Shown here: positions 49,292-61,044 of the stretch, piece by piece
How the letters are laid out: each line of letters starts with the position of its first letter
How positions within the stretch are numbered: the stretch's first letter is position 1
DNA from: Rosa chinensis
Taxonomy: Eukaryota > Streptophyta > Magnoliopsida > Rosales > Rosaceae
Assembly (NCBI RefSeq): GCF_002994745.2
Contig: NC_037092.1
Location: forward strand, 13,197,501 to 13,261,500
Length of the DNA stretch: 64,000 nucleotides
Reading direction: 5' to 3'
Notes under the pieces: generated by a model
Seen by the model: the letters and a program-made list of their open reading frames with translations, nothing else
Databases searched by the model: none
Told to the model about the DNA's origin: nothing
Made by a program: the position numbers and the translations under genes

Positions 49292-49627
49292 CTATTCGAT
49301 CGAAACGGTGCGTATTTGAAGAACCGAATCAAAAAATTCGGATGTGAGTCCCTTGACAAAGGCTCTGATATCGTCGGAGACACCGAACTTATGGAGCTCC
49401 GCCTCCGATGGCTCACTGGCGAAGGCGGAGGCGAAGTAGAAGGTGGAGGCGGATTTGACAATTGAGAGGTTGGAGAGCTGAGGGGGTGTGATCTCGGAGA
49501 CAGAGAGTGACTTGATTTTGGCGGAGGAGCTGGTAATGGTTTGAGATTTCTCGAAGCTTTTGACGGAGAGAGAAAGATAAGAGTGAGGGATGGACTGAGA
49601 AGGAGATTTAACTTTAATTTTGGCCAA
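49292..49627 (-). pseudogene. Captured gene fragment resembling a BSD-domain protein
   Basis: A 111-residue minus-strand frame. Its end reads FASEPSEAELHKFGVSDDIR then AFVKGLTSEFFDSV; the Gly-Val-Ser-Asp-x-x-x-x-Phe-Val-Lys pattern resembles the region leading into BSD domains of plant proteins. The first part (SSAKIKSLSVSEITPPQLSN) is serine-rich. The frame ends soon after the motif and no further exon is seen. Identification is from motif memory only. Confidence 0.4.
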
Positions 49628-49861
49628 ATTTCGTAGCTGTTTTGATTACACAAAGACGGCAATACTCCAAACGCGTCGTTATAAACATTTGCACAATAAC
49701 AAACACGGCATGCTTTCACTGTACGCTTTGCTTTATTATTTAAAAATGCAAGTTTCACGGCGCACATTCAATGCACGCCGTGAATGAGTATCATTTACGG
49801 CATGCATTTAATGTACGCCGTAAATTCAGCGTCGTGAATGATCAGTTTTCTTGTAGTGTTC

Positions 49862-51152
49862 CTTGTTTGTTTGTGCTTAAATTTCTAATCAAATGTCGTT
49901 CACGTAAAGGTCCCTTAGTTGTCAAGCATAATAAAGGTCAGCCTCGAACGAACCTATAAGTTCTTAATCAAGTCGATTATGGGGTCAATACACTTCCGCT
50001 GTGCTACTCTGATACCTGACTAAAATCATTAGTCCAGCCTTGAGATGACGTTCCGAGTCAACTAAGAAAACTCATTTGATAGCTACCTTACTGGCCACAC
50101 ATATAACACCTCACTCGAAAACTTTTATAAATACGATGATGTGAAAAACTTTTCTAAATCAAATGTGTCTCAAGAGATTTACTAATTACCAATGTCTCCA
50201 ATCAAACTGCTACTATTTCTCACAAGTTAGTACTCACTTAACTACCATGCCATGTACCATGCCTTCAGAAATCCCGTGCAAGCAAAAATTATAACTACTA
50301 ACTCTACTCCAGCTCAACGAATCAAATCCGGAAGAAGATGCATCACTCTCAAGTTGTTCTTAGCCGAGGCTACACTTCTTTAATAGTCATAGATCTGAAA
50401 TCTGGTTGAACCCATGTCGTTCTCGTTGATCTCTATTGCCCCCAAAATGATATTCTTAATTCATATACCCAGGTAATTCTCACTACCGAGAGCACCAAAA
50501 TCTGAATTACTAGATGCTAAACTCGAATTTCGATCAATCCAAAATAAAATAGCTTTCTTATTCAGTTAGGAAAACTCTCTCTTATAACTACTCTACTAGC
50601 CCTAAATAGAAACATCTCCAACCAACTGTCTGACAAAACCTCATGACAATTTCATTACAGCTACGACATTGCGGAAATTTTCCAAACCCTGTATGTACCA
50701 AATCCTTTAATGGACTACGATGTCTCCAACACTAGTAGATGCTCCAAATCTGATCCAAGAGTTGACCAACTAGATTAGAAACTCAATACTTGAAATGAAC
50801 GATTCTCAAACTGAAACCTTGCTAGTCATAATAATTTGATCGATTCCATAGCAACCTCGCCGAACTCAATCATCCCAAAAGAAAGGTTTACCTCCATTCG
50901 TGACTGAAAAACCTTATGTTTGAAGCAACCTGTAAATGGTTCAATAAGTAAGCAAAAGTGCATCGTGTTACGTGAGCGTAAAGTACCCCAAATACTGCAG
51001 GGAAGAAAATCAACTCGTGAAATAAGAAAAAGAAATATTGAAGCAACGACGTAATCCACAAGCAGGAAAGAAATTCTTTCATAGTCCCCAAAAGACTTAT
51101 CGAGAAATCCATCATTGAATGCTACCAGAATCCCGAAACTTGTTGACTAACG
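49862..51152. other. LARD internal domain, middle part
   Basis: No recognisable retroviral-type domain in any frame; AT-rich with many stops. Treated as part of the non-coding internal region. Confidence 0.5.
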
Positions 51153-51157
51153 TCGCC

Positions 51158-53138
51158 TGACTTGGATACACATTTACGCAAGCGTACGTATCGTTGTCAA
51201 AATAGGGAAATATTAAGCCCAAAGTTTATCGTACCACGGGGATTAGTGGCTAACCCACAATCCTTGGGTAATCGGAAATAAAGACACTTAGCAAACAAAG
51301 AAAATAAAAAGAAAATAAATAAAATAAAAATAAAAAAAAAAAAAAAAAGTTAATCTAAGGCACCAAGCCTTAGCAATGCTCGGCTTTGATTTTCACCAAA
51401 GCCTAATCAAAACTAAGAGCCTAGTTGTGGATGTGCACAAATGAGTGGAAGAGTTTAATGTTTGGGGGTTGATTTTAACTTAACAAATAATAACGAAATG
51501 TAAAGCAATAAAAATAAAAATGAAATGTAAACAATAAAAATGAGAATGTCGGGTGCTAGGGAGGTTCCTTCACCCAAATCTCGTGTGTCGGAAGCTAATC
51601 TAATATAGATGCATATTTCCTATTTTGGCAGTAGTCGTATCCAAGGCGGTTCAAGGCTCAAAGACCGAAATTCCCTTTCATGGTATTCCTACTCCGGTTC
51701 AAGGGTCACTAATTCACATCAAGAGGCGTAGAGATCGAGGAATTAGACTACTAAGCGACCTGCCCGCGCAATCACGCAACGGGTGTAAATCACCATGCTT
51801 ATAACCCCTCGAATAAGAAATTGAAGGTTTCTAGCTTAGGAATTAGAGGGGGTCAAGCCTCTAACTCCATCCTAGACATGCTCAAAATACACACCCTAGA
51901 GTTGACTAGGCTCCTAGACATGCATTTTAACCCAACAAAAATAGATATAAACATCCATCATATGAAAATTGCATCATTACATTAAATTAAACATCTTTTA
52001 CACAAAATTTGGGTTAGGGACACAACCCTAAAACCCAACAAGAAAATTACTCACAACCCATAATTATAGACATCAAAACTACAAAATTCAAAGAGAAAAG
52101 AAAAGAGAAGTGTAGGAGAAAACAATAACAAGCCACAAATTGCTATAAAGCAATTATGGCTAGTCTTGATTTATGGCTTCCCACTTTTACCCAAATTTAA
52201 TGGTGATGAATTTTCCGATGCTTGGGCTCCCCCTTTGAAATTTGTGGAATTGTTGAGAAGATTGAATCTTAGTGAGGTAGATCTTGGTGAGGAGAATTTA
52301 TTGGTGAGGAGGAAAGAAAATCTTGGTGAGGTGAGGAAATCTTGGCGAGGAGGAAAGAAAATCTTGGTGAGGAAGAAATTTGATGAGGTGAGGTGAAGTG
52401 GGAATCTTGGTGAAGTGGGAAGAAAAGATGAGAAGGAAAATTGAAGAAAATGAATCTGGTGGAGGATTGGTCTGATGGATATCCCCGTGCGGCGGAATTG
52501 TGTATGTATATATATGCTCTCGGCTATCACGAAGGAAGAGAGAAGAATAGGGTTTTTAGACTTATGGACTGCCACGTGTCAAAACCAGATTGATTGAATA
52601 ATGTAGGAGAATTTGATCACGTGCTGTGTTGGCTGCAACCTTAATTAACCAATTGGTTAATTAGTTAATTAACCTTGTGTTGCTGCGTGTCACATGCTCA
52701 TTGGTGGAGCTGATTCTCTTCATTCTGTTTGCTCAGCCCACGTGCCTCCTTCTATAATTAAACAATTGTCTAATTAATTAAACATTTGTTTAATTAATTG
52801 AACATTGTTTAATTAATCCCTCTCACTATTATTCTGTATATTTTCTTTTCTCTCTCTTTTGCTCCGATCTTGAGGCACCTCTGTCCAAATTATTTTAGGG
52901 TGATAGACTTCTATCTCCTCGCTCAAGTTGATCATGGTTGACAAATGTTGACTTTTTCGTCCTTTTGTCGATAATTCCCATTAGCTCCAATTTCGCCTCA
53001 TTTTCTCACGATTTCCGTAACTCCGCTTATTTTCTACGAAATAAATAAAAATAGATTAATTACATAATAATTAGTTTGAGGATTAGCTTAATTATAGTGT
53101 TTTAGATATAATTACACGTATATAAATGCGTGTAATCA
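51158..53138 (-). mobile_element. Solo LTR, 1981 bp, nested in the LARD
   Basis: Plus-strand ends are TGACTTGGATACAC and GCGTGTAATCA, with the exact 5-bp target duplication TCGCC at 51153-51157 and 53139-53143. On the minus strand it begins TGATTACACGC and ends near GTACGCTTGCG, typical of long gypsy LTRs. It contains an A-rich tract near 51.33 kb and a repeated GGTGAGGA motif near 52.27-52.40 kb. No internal domain is present. Confidence 0.87.
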
Positions 53139-53143
53139 TCGCC

Positions 53144-54798
53144 CCGCAAGGAAAAACTACTACCAAACCTTCACCATAACTTAAAGATTTTAAACTAAGA
53201 TCATAACTACATCACCTAGCACTTCCACTTGAATTACTATGGACACCCCGTGGGGTCACTACGACTATTTCTTGATCCCAAGTTCAACAATTTCACCCAA
53301 ATGGATATCCAATGACACTCAATAGTACCTTCATGCGCGATAAAAGTGATCGCAACCGTTGTAAGACGATCCAAATGTCCTTGATTTCTGAAACCTTTCA
53401 AAACTTCAATACTCCCCTTTTTGAGCTCTTAATCGGTTCCCACTTCCAAATTTCGCTACACAGTTCATCCTCCTCTGACAACAACACCAGTTTTATGATG
53501 AAGGACACCCGTCTAACATCTCGTATCACCTCCAGCGATACCATGATCTGAAAGTGGTCCCACCACCCAACAATCAAATTCCAAGTTCAACCCATAAGGG
53601 GTTTGACTCAAAATATAACTTAGAACTCTGGTCAAATTATGACTGGAAAATCTTCCTGAATCAGCTGGGAAAACCCACGTCCTTAGAGTTACTCTACTTA
53701 CTACTCTTATAAAATCTCAACCATTCAATCTATCAATTTCTCCATCAAGAACTTACTACATTTCAATTCCTATGGTTCCACGATTCAGAATTCGAATCAA
53801 ACTCCGTATCATATAGTAATTCACTTGAACCACTATGGATACCCAGTGTCACTACCATCAATCCCCGAAATTGCGTTAAACCATTTCACTAAAATCAATA
53901 ACCAAAGGCACACACACTCTCGTACAATATCATTTACAGAGAGTTGGTTCTAATCCTCTCCATAATTATCGACCAAGATCAACTCCATTGCAAAACTTTA
54001 AGCGTCCTGCCTACTTAAACTTAAAACACAAAATGACTTTAAAAACTCACTCCTGTACATCTCCATACTCACTACGATCCAAAACTTAAGGAAACCAATT
54101 CATAACACAAAGAGCCACAAAATCAATTTCCTTCACTTGAATAAAACTATGTCCACAAGCCATGGCCAGGTCAACAGACCAAGGTGTCCAAATGGAGGAA
54201 TTTCCAATCCAGTTTCCTTTGTGAATTGCATGGTATCATTCCAAAATGATGCTCGCAACACCAACCACGTCTACGTGACACATCCCCCGAAACTCGGTTC
54301 AAAGTCAGAACCACTATTACTGTTAGCCCCACTTCAAACAACAATTCTGATTCTAAGTATTCGGAGACAGCCCAAAGCTATAGTTGCTCGTCTCAGTCAC
54401 TCAAACACGAAATCGAACTCCGTTCTCGCACCTTAAACCTTGCTTCAACAAACTTACTGGCATCGAGGAAGAAATAACCACAACATTTCCTCGAATCATA
54501 CTTCGTAGCACAACTCGAAATTTTAGAGTAGTCTTACTCTACCATCAACAGGGAAAATGTGCAAAACATGCGAACAATCCGCTACACAACGAAAACCCTA
54601 GAAGGTCGACGTACAAGAGGCATAGCACCTAAAGGAACACCATCTAGTCATATACCTTACACACTTAATGAGTACATCAGCACCGAAGAGTAAACGATGG
54701 GGAACCATTGCAGTCGGGCCATCACTCGGGAGGTATTGTGTAACATAGCGTATAAGGTAACATGATATAAACAAGTCTACAGAATCTAACAACCTAAT
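53144..54798. other. LARD internal domain, PBS-proximal part
   Basis: About 1.65 kb following the PBS on the minus strand. Only short frames exist, none resembling gag. Confidence 0.5.
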
Positions 54799-54810
54799 GC
54801 TCTGATACCA
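54799..54810 (-). other. Primer binding site, initiator tRNA-Met type
   Basis: On the minus strand TGGTATCAGAGC, two bases after the LTR end CTGTCA. This is the standard plant LTR-retrotransposon PBS and fixes the element's orientation. Confidence 0.9.
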
Positions 54811-54812
54811 AC

Positions 54813-55196
54813 TGACAGGACCCGCCCCGAGTTTCACCCCGAAATCCGAAGTAGCCCTGCGGGGTCCACCTTAGAAGAAATTCTAACAAAAATTTGGTGG
54901 AACTTCTTCTAAAATGGACTACCCAAAATCTGTAGAAAAAACATTTACACTTCTAAATCAATTCATCCTTATGCTCCTGGAGCCACCCTACTCCCCAAAT
55001 CAACATCATCCCAATTCACATAACACAAATCACAACTTAAATAACATTAATTCCTCAGATGATCAGAGCAATTCTAATAGCAAGGGTAGTCAAGGAAAAC
55101 CTAAATCAAAGAAAAATCTGGAAGCCATGCTGTTGACTATGCCTCAACTCCAATGTACGCCCGACCTCAACTAATTTAGCCTGCAAACTGGGCATT
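54813..55196 (-). repeat. Truncated 5' LTR of the LARD-like element
   Basis: Only 384 bp remain of about 2580. Similarity to the 3' LTR stops at GGGCATTT, and BRF1-like sequence starts within a few bases. Confidence 0.85.
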
Positions 55197-55213
55197 TAAA
55201 GGGAGTTAAGGTT

Positions 55214-57292
55214 ATGGCATTGCCGAAACAATCTGGAACCAAGCGAAAACTGCATGCTGTCATGCTGATGATAAAGTTGAGGGCTTTAATCTGAAATTTG
55301 TCTACTTTTGTTAAATTTGGTTTGGTCTGATTGTGCGAATGAATTGTTTTCACGTTTCAGGTGGGTCAGAATCTGAAAGTGATGTCTCAGAAAGCCTCTC
55401 TGACATCGACGATGCGCAGGTATGACTATGATTAATGTAGTCCTTTTGTTGTTTTTATTGAATAATGAAAAACAAAAGCAGTCTACTCATCAGGTTTCTA
55501 CGAGATCGCTTGCGTCGTAGCTACTTAGGTATATTGCTTGGTCTGAACTTGCTTGTTGCTGTCATTGTTTTTTTTTTTTTCTTAGAGATTTTGTAGATGA
55601 ATGGTTCTTCAGCTTTATTATGTATGAAATCTTGACATAGGAGGGATTGTGTGATTTGTAGATTGCTCCATACCTTAACAACAAGAAGGAGACATTCTAT
55701 AAAAGCATCATTTGGGAAGCGATGAACAGAGATTCTGCTAAGGCAATTCCCTTGTAACTCCAGGAATTAATTCATGTATGTTTCTTAGGTCCTGTTCTCT
55801 TTTTTTTTCGGTGGTTTCTTTTCACGTTTCTATGCATATTATGTTTATACTTATTGAGTTCGACGAAATGAGAAATAATAATCTAGTAGTAATTGACTGT
55901 AAGAACTCATTCACTCTTTTGCTCAGTATGTTCACCTTTTGCCTATATTCTCATTTTCGTGATTGTGCAGATATTCGTCAATGACTATCTTGCTTTCCTT
56001 CAACATTTGTATGTCTCCAACTTATTTGGCATCCTACCTGATTAAAAGCCTAATATTTGCTCTCACTTCTGTTTCTGGTTTGTCTAAGCTTTAGTCCCCA
56101 AAATCCTGAAGTATGAATCTTCTGTCTTCCATGCAATCAACGTGTCTGTTGAACCCAATCTTTGATCTTATTCACAAGTTTGAACTTCTTCTGAGATCCT
56201 AATGCCATTATGTATCTTAAAGCTCCACCACATAAGTATGTTAATGTTTTTAATTACTGACAGTCATATGTATCCAAATTCTAATTTCATTTGAGTTTAT
56301 ATCTGCATGGCTAGCCTTTCATGTGTGAATTGTCCTCTGAAGCATATGCTTGGAAGTGTTGACCAGCCTATTTGCAATTCTGTAAATTCCTGCGTAGTTG
56401 TAAAATGTAATACTTGATATGATACGTGGGTGCTGCATTTGATTTATTTTGTAGTTCTGCTCTTTACTATCTGGTCTTTGTTCAAAGAAAGACCTCCAGC
56501 ATTGAGTTTATTGATTTCTATATACAATCGTCAATATGACAGGGAAAGAGCAGAAAACAAGCACGAAAACCTCAGAAAGCTGCTCCTCCAAACAAAGCAG
56601 TCAAAATTTCTACTGAGATGGATGATAGAAAGGTAAGTAAGGTGGCTAAAAGTTATTTGGTGCTTTCATATTTGTGTGTTGCAGTTTAAGTTTCAAATTA
56701 TGAACAGAAAAGTGGTCTCTTCTCCTTTGTGCGACAAATTAGTCAAGTTTGATTAAATCTCAACAGTTGTGATAGATTATTCCCTGTCATACCTATTCCC
56801 TTTTTTTTTTTTTCCGATTAGGGTTGCATTTCCTCAGTTTTGGAGATTGTGGCGTTTTGTTCATGCAGAGGCCAAGTTCAAAAATCAACTATGAGGCCTT
56901 GAAGAAATTAAATGAAGAGGATGTAAGTCTCTTTTTGCTGGCTTATATTTTCAATCAGTTGCTCTCTTATGCAATTCTCATATCATATCGTCTCTACATC
57001 TTAATTGCATACCTAAATTTGCAACATCTAATATTTTCATTGTAAAACTCAGGGTAAACATGCAGCTGACTTTGAAGAAGGCAGCCATGGTGATATGCAG
57101 CACTCAAATGACAAATTCGACGGTGAAGCACAAAGTTTTAGAGGCAGTTATGATGATGAGTTGGATAATGAACATGCATATAGTGAAGATGCTGAAGGCA
57201 GACAAGGCTATGAAGACGAAGATACATATTTTCCAAATGATGGTTATAATGAATATGGCTGTGAGGATGAGTATTGTTTTGACGACTTCTGA
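55214..57292 (+). pseudogene. BRF1-like: Broken duplicate of the BRF1-like gene
   Basis: All six exon equivalents are present: 55214-about 55282, 55361-55419, 55662-55742, 56543-56632, 56869-56922 and 57053-57292, with the last three in frame and the final TGA kept. Lesions relative to the 1.27-kb copy: an 8-bp tandem duplication in exon 1 (GCATGCTG then TCATGCTG) that shifts the frame to an early TGA; the exon 1 donor changed from GGTGAG to GTTGAG-type sequence; the exon 3 donor changed from GT to GC (AAG/GCAATT); DDAE changed to DDAQ; and a deletion of about 165 bp in intron 2. The promoter is absent: truncated LTR sequence ends about 17 bp before the ATG. Exon 6 is nearly identical between copies, so decay is recent. 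A protein could arise only from an internal start. Confidence 0.85.
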
Positions 57293-57497
57293 CACTCTCT
57301 GTTTGTAATGATTCAATGTTATCTTTCTTTCATGGTTGAGTTGCATAATGTAATGACCTTAAAGCAATTTTCTCCTGTGCTTTTGATAAATTGTTGAGAT
57401 GCATCGGGATTGTATCAGTCTAAAGAGAAACTCATTTGAGCATTGTTTCTATATTGAAGTATAAGAAAGAAAAATGAGCACAATTCTATAGGGAAAC
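57293..57497. other. 3' flank of the broken BRF1-like copy
   Basis: Matches the 3' flank of the first copy up to about ATTCTATAGGG, where the first copy continues into the thioesterase gene and this copy enters LTR sequence. Confidence 0.7.
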
Positions 57498-59076
57498 TGA
57501 TAGGTTCATAATTTCATACATTTTTATACCCTTAAATGTAGGATTCTAGGCTTACTTCTTATCATTTTTGAGTCATTTACTTTGTGTTTGTGTTTTGTAG
57601 GTTAAATTGGAGAAAAGAAAGATTTGGAGCTTAAAATCAAACGCAGGACTGAAAGGGTGCTTGCTATCCTAAGTGTCCAGAATTGTCTCTGTTTTGCGTC
57701 AACTTCACAGATTAAACTGTACCTTCTAAGGAGGAATTAGCAGGCAAGCCTTATACCATTGGAAAGATATGAATGTTAGCTTTCTGAGGAATTTTAAGGA
57801 AGTGGATTCGCATTTTTCTGGAGGAATTTATGATGATTTAAGTGAACCTAGTTCGGGAAGGCAGATTCTGACGGATTTTGCATATCTTTTGGGAATCTGA
57901 CTTGTGAGGCCCAAGTCCGTTGTTCTTAGCACTTGAATGGAACAAGGCTGAACGTGTTTGACATATTTGGAGTAATTTCTTGCATTGACTTTAGTAACCC
58001 TGCGTTTCTTTGGAGAGAAGAAATCTATTCCAAGTTGGACTAGAAGACCGAAGAAGCCCAAGTCAAGTAGGGATTGGGAGGGACATACAAAGCAGAAAGC
58101 CTAGCACGTCTAGAGACACAAGAAGCAGCATACTCCGCAAAGAACTAGGAGAAGAGAAGCTCTCACCATCGCTGGACCCGAGTTCCTCAATTCTTCCATT
58201 GTTTGTTTCATGTTTTCTTTGATTCTAGTCATGTTTTTCATAGTTATGGATTGCTAAACTTCTAAGCTAGGGCTGAGATGAAGCCCCTAGTATGACTATT
58301 CTATTATTTGGTTGGTTTGCTATTGAATTTCTAGATTTCCATGTTAAACTCTTAATCACCGTTTAATAGAATTTCTATTCAAAATCTTTGCTTGGGATCA
58401 ATAAGACCTAGGTTTTGTTTATGAGTTATTTGGTTGGAGAACATGATGCTTGATCAATGAGTAGATGTTTTCTAGGGTGCCAAAAGATAATTCAATCTTG
58501 TGATTAAAGAGTTGTGAATTAAGAATACAAGTGCTTGATCATAGTCGATATTCTTGGTTGCATGATTTCCTAGTTCTTTTGTGCTTAATGGAGTTGAACA
58601 TGTTTGCTTGAACCTGATCATTAAGTGAAGTAAATTATAGTTTGGCTACTTGAGTTCTATACAAGATCAATAAGTTGGAATTCATAGGTTATAAGAACTT
58701 TGGCACATGTCTGGGATCAATAAAGCTTATGTACGGAAATCTTTAGCATGATATCTAGGGAATTCAATTGTTATCAACTAGAGAGTAGGATAAGAGTATT
58801 AGGTGGTGGATTCAATGCTTTAGCATCTTCATAATCTGATTCCTTTAGCGTTTAAATCTCATTGCTCATTCTTGTCTTTAATTTCAGTTTTTCTTTCTTT
58901 AGTTTTCTGTTTAAAACTCAATCACATCATAAAAATCAGTTTGTTTCACTTAAGTATAGCACATTTATCATAGCAAAATTGTCTCAATTCAGTCCTTGAG
59001 GGAATGACCTCGTGCTTGCACCTTTATTCTACAATTGATTCGTGCACTTGCGAGTACTAAATTAAAATTAACAACA
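57498..59076 (+). mobile_element. Solo-LTR-like block replacing the thioesterase gene
   Basis: Starts TGATAGGTTCATAATTTC and ends TTAACAACA after GCACTTGCGAGTA, matching the start and end styles of large gypsy LTRs. It carries no polyprotein. The flanking pentamers (GAAAC on the left, AGTTT on the right) do not match, so it did not insert cleanly here. The segment equivalent to 3730-4930, including the thioesterase gene, is missing. Confidence 0.65.
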
Positions 59077-59200
59077 AGTTTTTACAACTAATTTTTGATA
59101 CAAATTTGTCACATTCACATTTTTTTAATAGAAAGAAAAATAAATAACCACCCAAATTTCTAGAGCAAGTTCACTCTGAGTCTGTAGGTAAAAGCTCTGT

Positions 59201-59241
59201 TTTTTATTTTTAATTTTTTATTTTTTATTTTTTTATTTTTA

Positions 59242-59293
<52 letters not shown>

Positions 59294-59327
59294 ATTTTTT
59301 ATTTTTTTATTTTATTTATTTATTATG
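59201..59327. repeat. (TTTTTA)n-like low-complexity tract
   Basis: T-rich units TTTTTATT repeated over about 125 bp. It is not present at the matching place in the first copy. Confidence 0.85.
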
Positions 59328-60689
59328 TTTATTTCCACAGGTTTTTGAGTCAGGATCTTGTTCTATTAATTTATTTCTTATAAATAAAAAATATTTGATG
59401 TAATTAATTAGTATTAATGAATATTTTTGGAAAACCTACCAACAAAGTTATTAAATAATTTAGGTGAAGGAAAGAAAAAACAATGAAATTATTTACTACT
59501 CTAAAATTACCCCTAATTTTAGGTAACTTAAAATTATGTGAAATTGGTGTTTTGGATGCGCACAACTTTTTTAAATTTTGAACTCGATAATAAAGTGTGC
59601 TACATGACAAATCTGTGAGAATTTTAAACAAATTTTTCAGACGCTCGAAGTATTTGTTACGATTTTTGAAAGTTTCAGAATTAGATAAAATTATTTTTAA
59701 AAAAGACTTTACGCCGTGCGATCTAGAATTTTCATTTATTCACCGCTTACACCCTAGAGTTAGATCAGATTGTCGATTTAGACTGTACAACCCGATTCCT
59801 AACAACAGAGACACCATGACTCGACCCGATCCTTGTTTTCAATTGAAGCCGCCTCAGGTCGATAGAACTGTGGTGTTTGAACTGTCTCAATGGTGTGGGA
59901 TGAATCGTGGCCTTTGTTTGTTCATTCAAAGACGGGAGGCACCGATATAGAGCCCAAAAGCTCTTGCTTTTTCATTGGCTTTTCTGCAAAACTCCAGTTG
60001 AAATTGATGGTACATGAGATATGAAAAACGATCCTCTCGTTGTGCTCCACATCTTACTATACTTAGTTTTTTATTTTGGTTAATTATCGAAGATTTGGTG
60101 TTTTGGGTGCACACGGCCTCCTGTCTTGCAGATGTCACCATGAATTTGTCTTTGGCTAGGTTGGAGCCCTGGGCTCTTTGGGCAACCTTCTAGGGCATCT
60201 TTTTGCTCTTGGGCTAGGCTCCTACAAATTGAGCTGGAAAACAGGGGTGGAAGGTTGCAAGTCAAATCATTTGTTTCCTTTCTAAGGCAATTTGTTGTTG
60301 GAGCCATGACAATTTCTTTGGTGGTGGACTTGCTCTTATAGGACTTGCTTCACACCACATTTGATATCGATGTGTAATACCACCCCAGGTGGTCACTTAT
60401 GTATCGTATTATCGATGATAACTTAATACTAGAAAGATTTATCTTCGGTGTAACACCATTACTTGATGATTGAAATATGAAAAAGAGTCAGAGAAAAGAA
60501 ATAAAGAAAACGTTAGACACACAAAAACTGACAAATGTGAATAAATTCGTCTAGATTCCGGTAAAAATCAAGCAACAGTTTGGTCTATAGTCACTCATTC
60601 AACATATAGCTTAAAGTCATCAAATTTTGCACCGTTTTCTAGAACTTTTCACTTAAACATGTATAGACATTGGTATATGTAATACTAGT

Positions 60690-60866
60690 GGTGTTCATTT
60701 GGTCAGTGGTTGACCAAAAAAGTTATGCTCAATCACCCAAATGTAAATCTAACGTGAAAATAATTACTTTTAAGTTGAATTGTTTTGTTTTCTACCGTTA
60801 GATTTATCTCCAATAGTAATTGAGCATAATTTTCTTGGTCAATTACTAACCTGGTGAACATTATTG
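60690..60866. repeat. Foldback MITE, same family as 8996-9165
   Basis: Left arm GACCAAAAAAGTTATGCTCA; right arm, inverse, TGAGCATAATTTTCTTGGTC; inner CTAACG / CGTTAG strings also pair. The first gene-island copy retains only a collapsed version at about 8740-8820. Confidence 0.58.
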
Positions 60867-61044
60867 TATGTATTACTCTGCATGTGATCCAGACAATTGT
60901 AATGAATAAAATTCTTTTTATTTTTCAAAAAGAAAAAAATATAGTATGAATCGGACATCCAAGTTCATTTAAGCCGAAAGGGAACATGATATTTGAGCCA
61001 ACCTATTGCTCATAGTGTTCAGGCACTTTTAGAGTTGTTTTGAG

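Larger units (their letters stand above)
46844..49858. mobile_element. CACTA (En/Spm) transposon carrying host gene fragments, 3015 bp, nested in the LARD
   Basis: Ends CACTACAGGAAAACAAG and, read inward from the right, CACTACAAGAAAACTG. The exact 3-bp target duplication TTC lies at 46841-46843 and 49859-49861. Subterminal repeats of TTTACGGCGTGC / GCACGCCGTAAA occur at both ends in both orientations. This repeat motif differs from that of the 34.26-kb element, so the two belong to different families. No transposase is visible. Inside are minus-strand exons of a methyltransferase gene and a BSD-like fragment. Confidence 0.88.
43758..55196 (-). mobile_element. Large LTR retrotransposon derivative (LARD-like), 5' LTR truncated, carrying nested insertions
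   Basis: On the minus strand: remnant of the 5' LTR (55196-54813), PBS TGGTATCAGAGC (54810-54799, complementary to initiator tRNA-Met), internal domain, purine tract ATGAGGGGAGAA (46349-46338), and a full 3' LTR (46337-43758). The LTR starts TGTAATGTCCC and ends GGGTCCTGTCA. Removing the CACTA element and solo LTR with their target repeats leaves an internal domain of about 3.47 kb, in which I recognise no gag, protease, integrase or reverse transcriptase. Long LTRs plus a non-coding internal domain of about 3.5 kb is the LARD design; it would depend on gypsy proteins in trans. The GAGGGCGAAATTT string before the PPT is common at gypsy 3' ends. Confidence 0.75.

Noticed and set aside
49244..49465. 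Plus-strand frame over the BSD-like fragment
   Set aside because: Glycine/glutamate-rich shadow of the minus-strand frame, which carries the recognisable motif.
59201..59327. Possible scaffold-attachment or satellite function of the T/A tract
   Set aside because: Simple low-complexity sequence with no further support.
59597..59950. A 117-residue plus-strand frame in the second spacer
   Set aside because: The homologous spacer at 7.7-8.0 kb does not keep the frame and no domain is recognisable.
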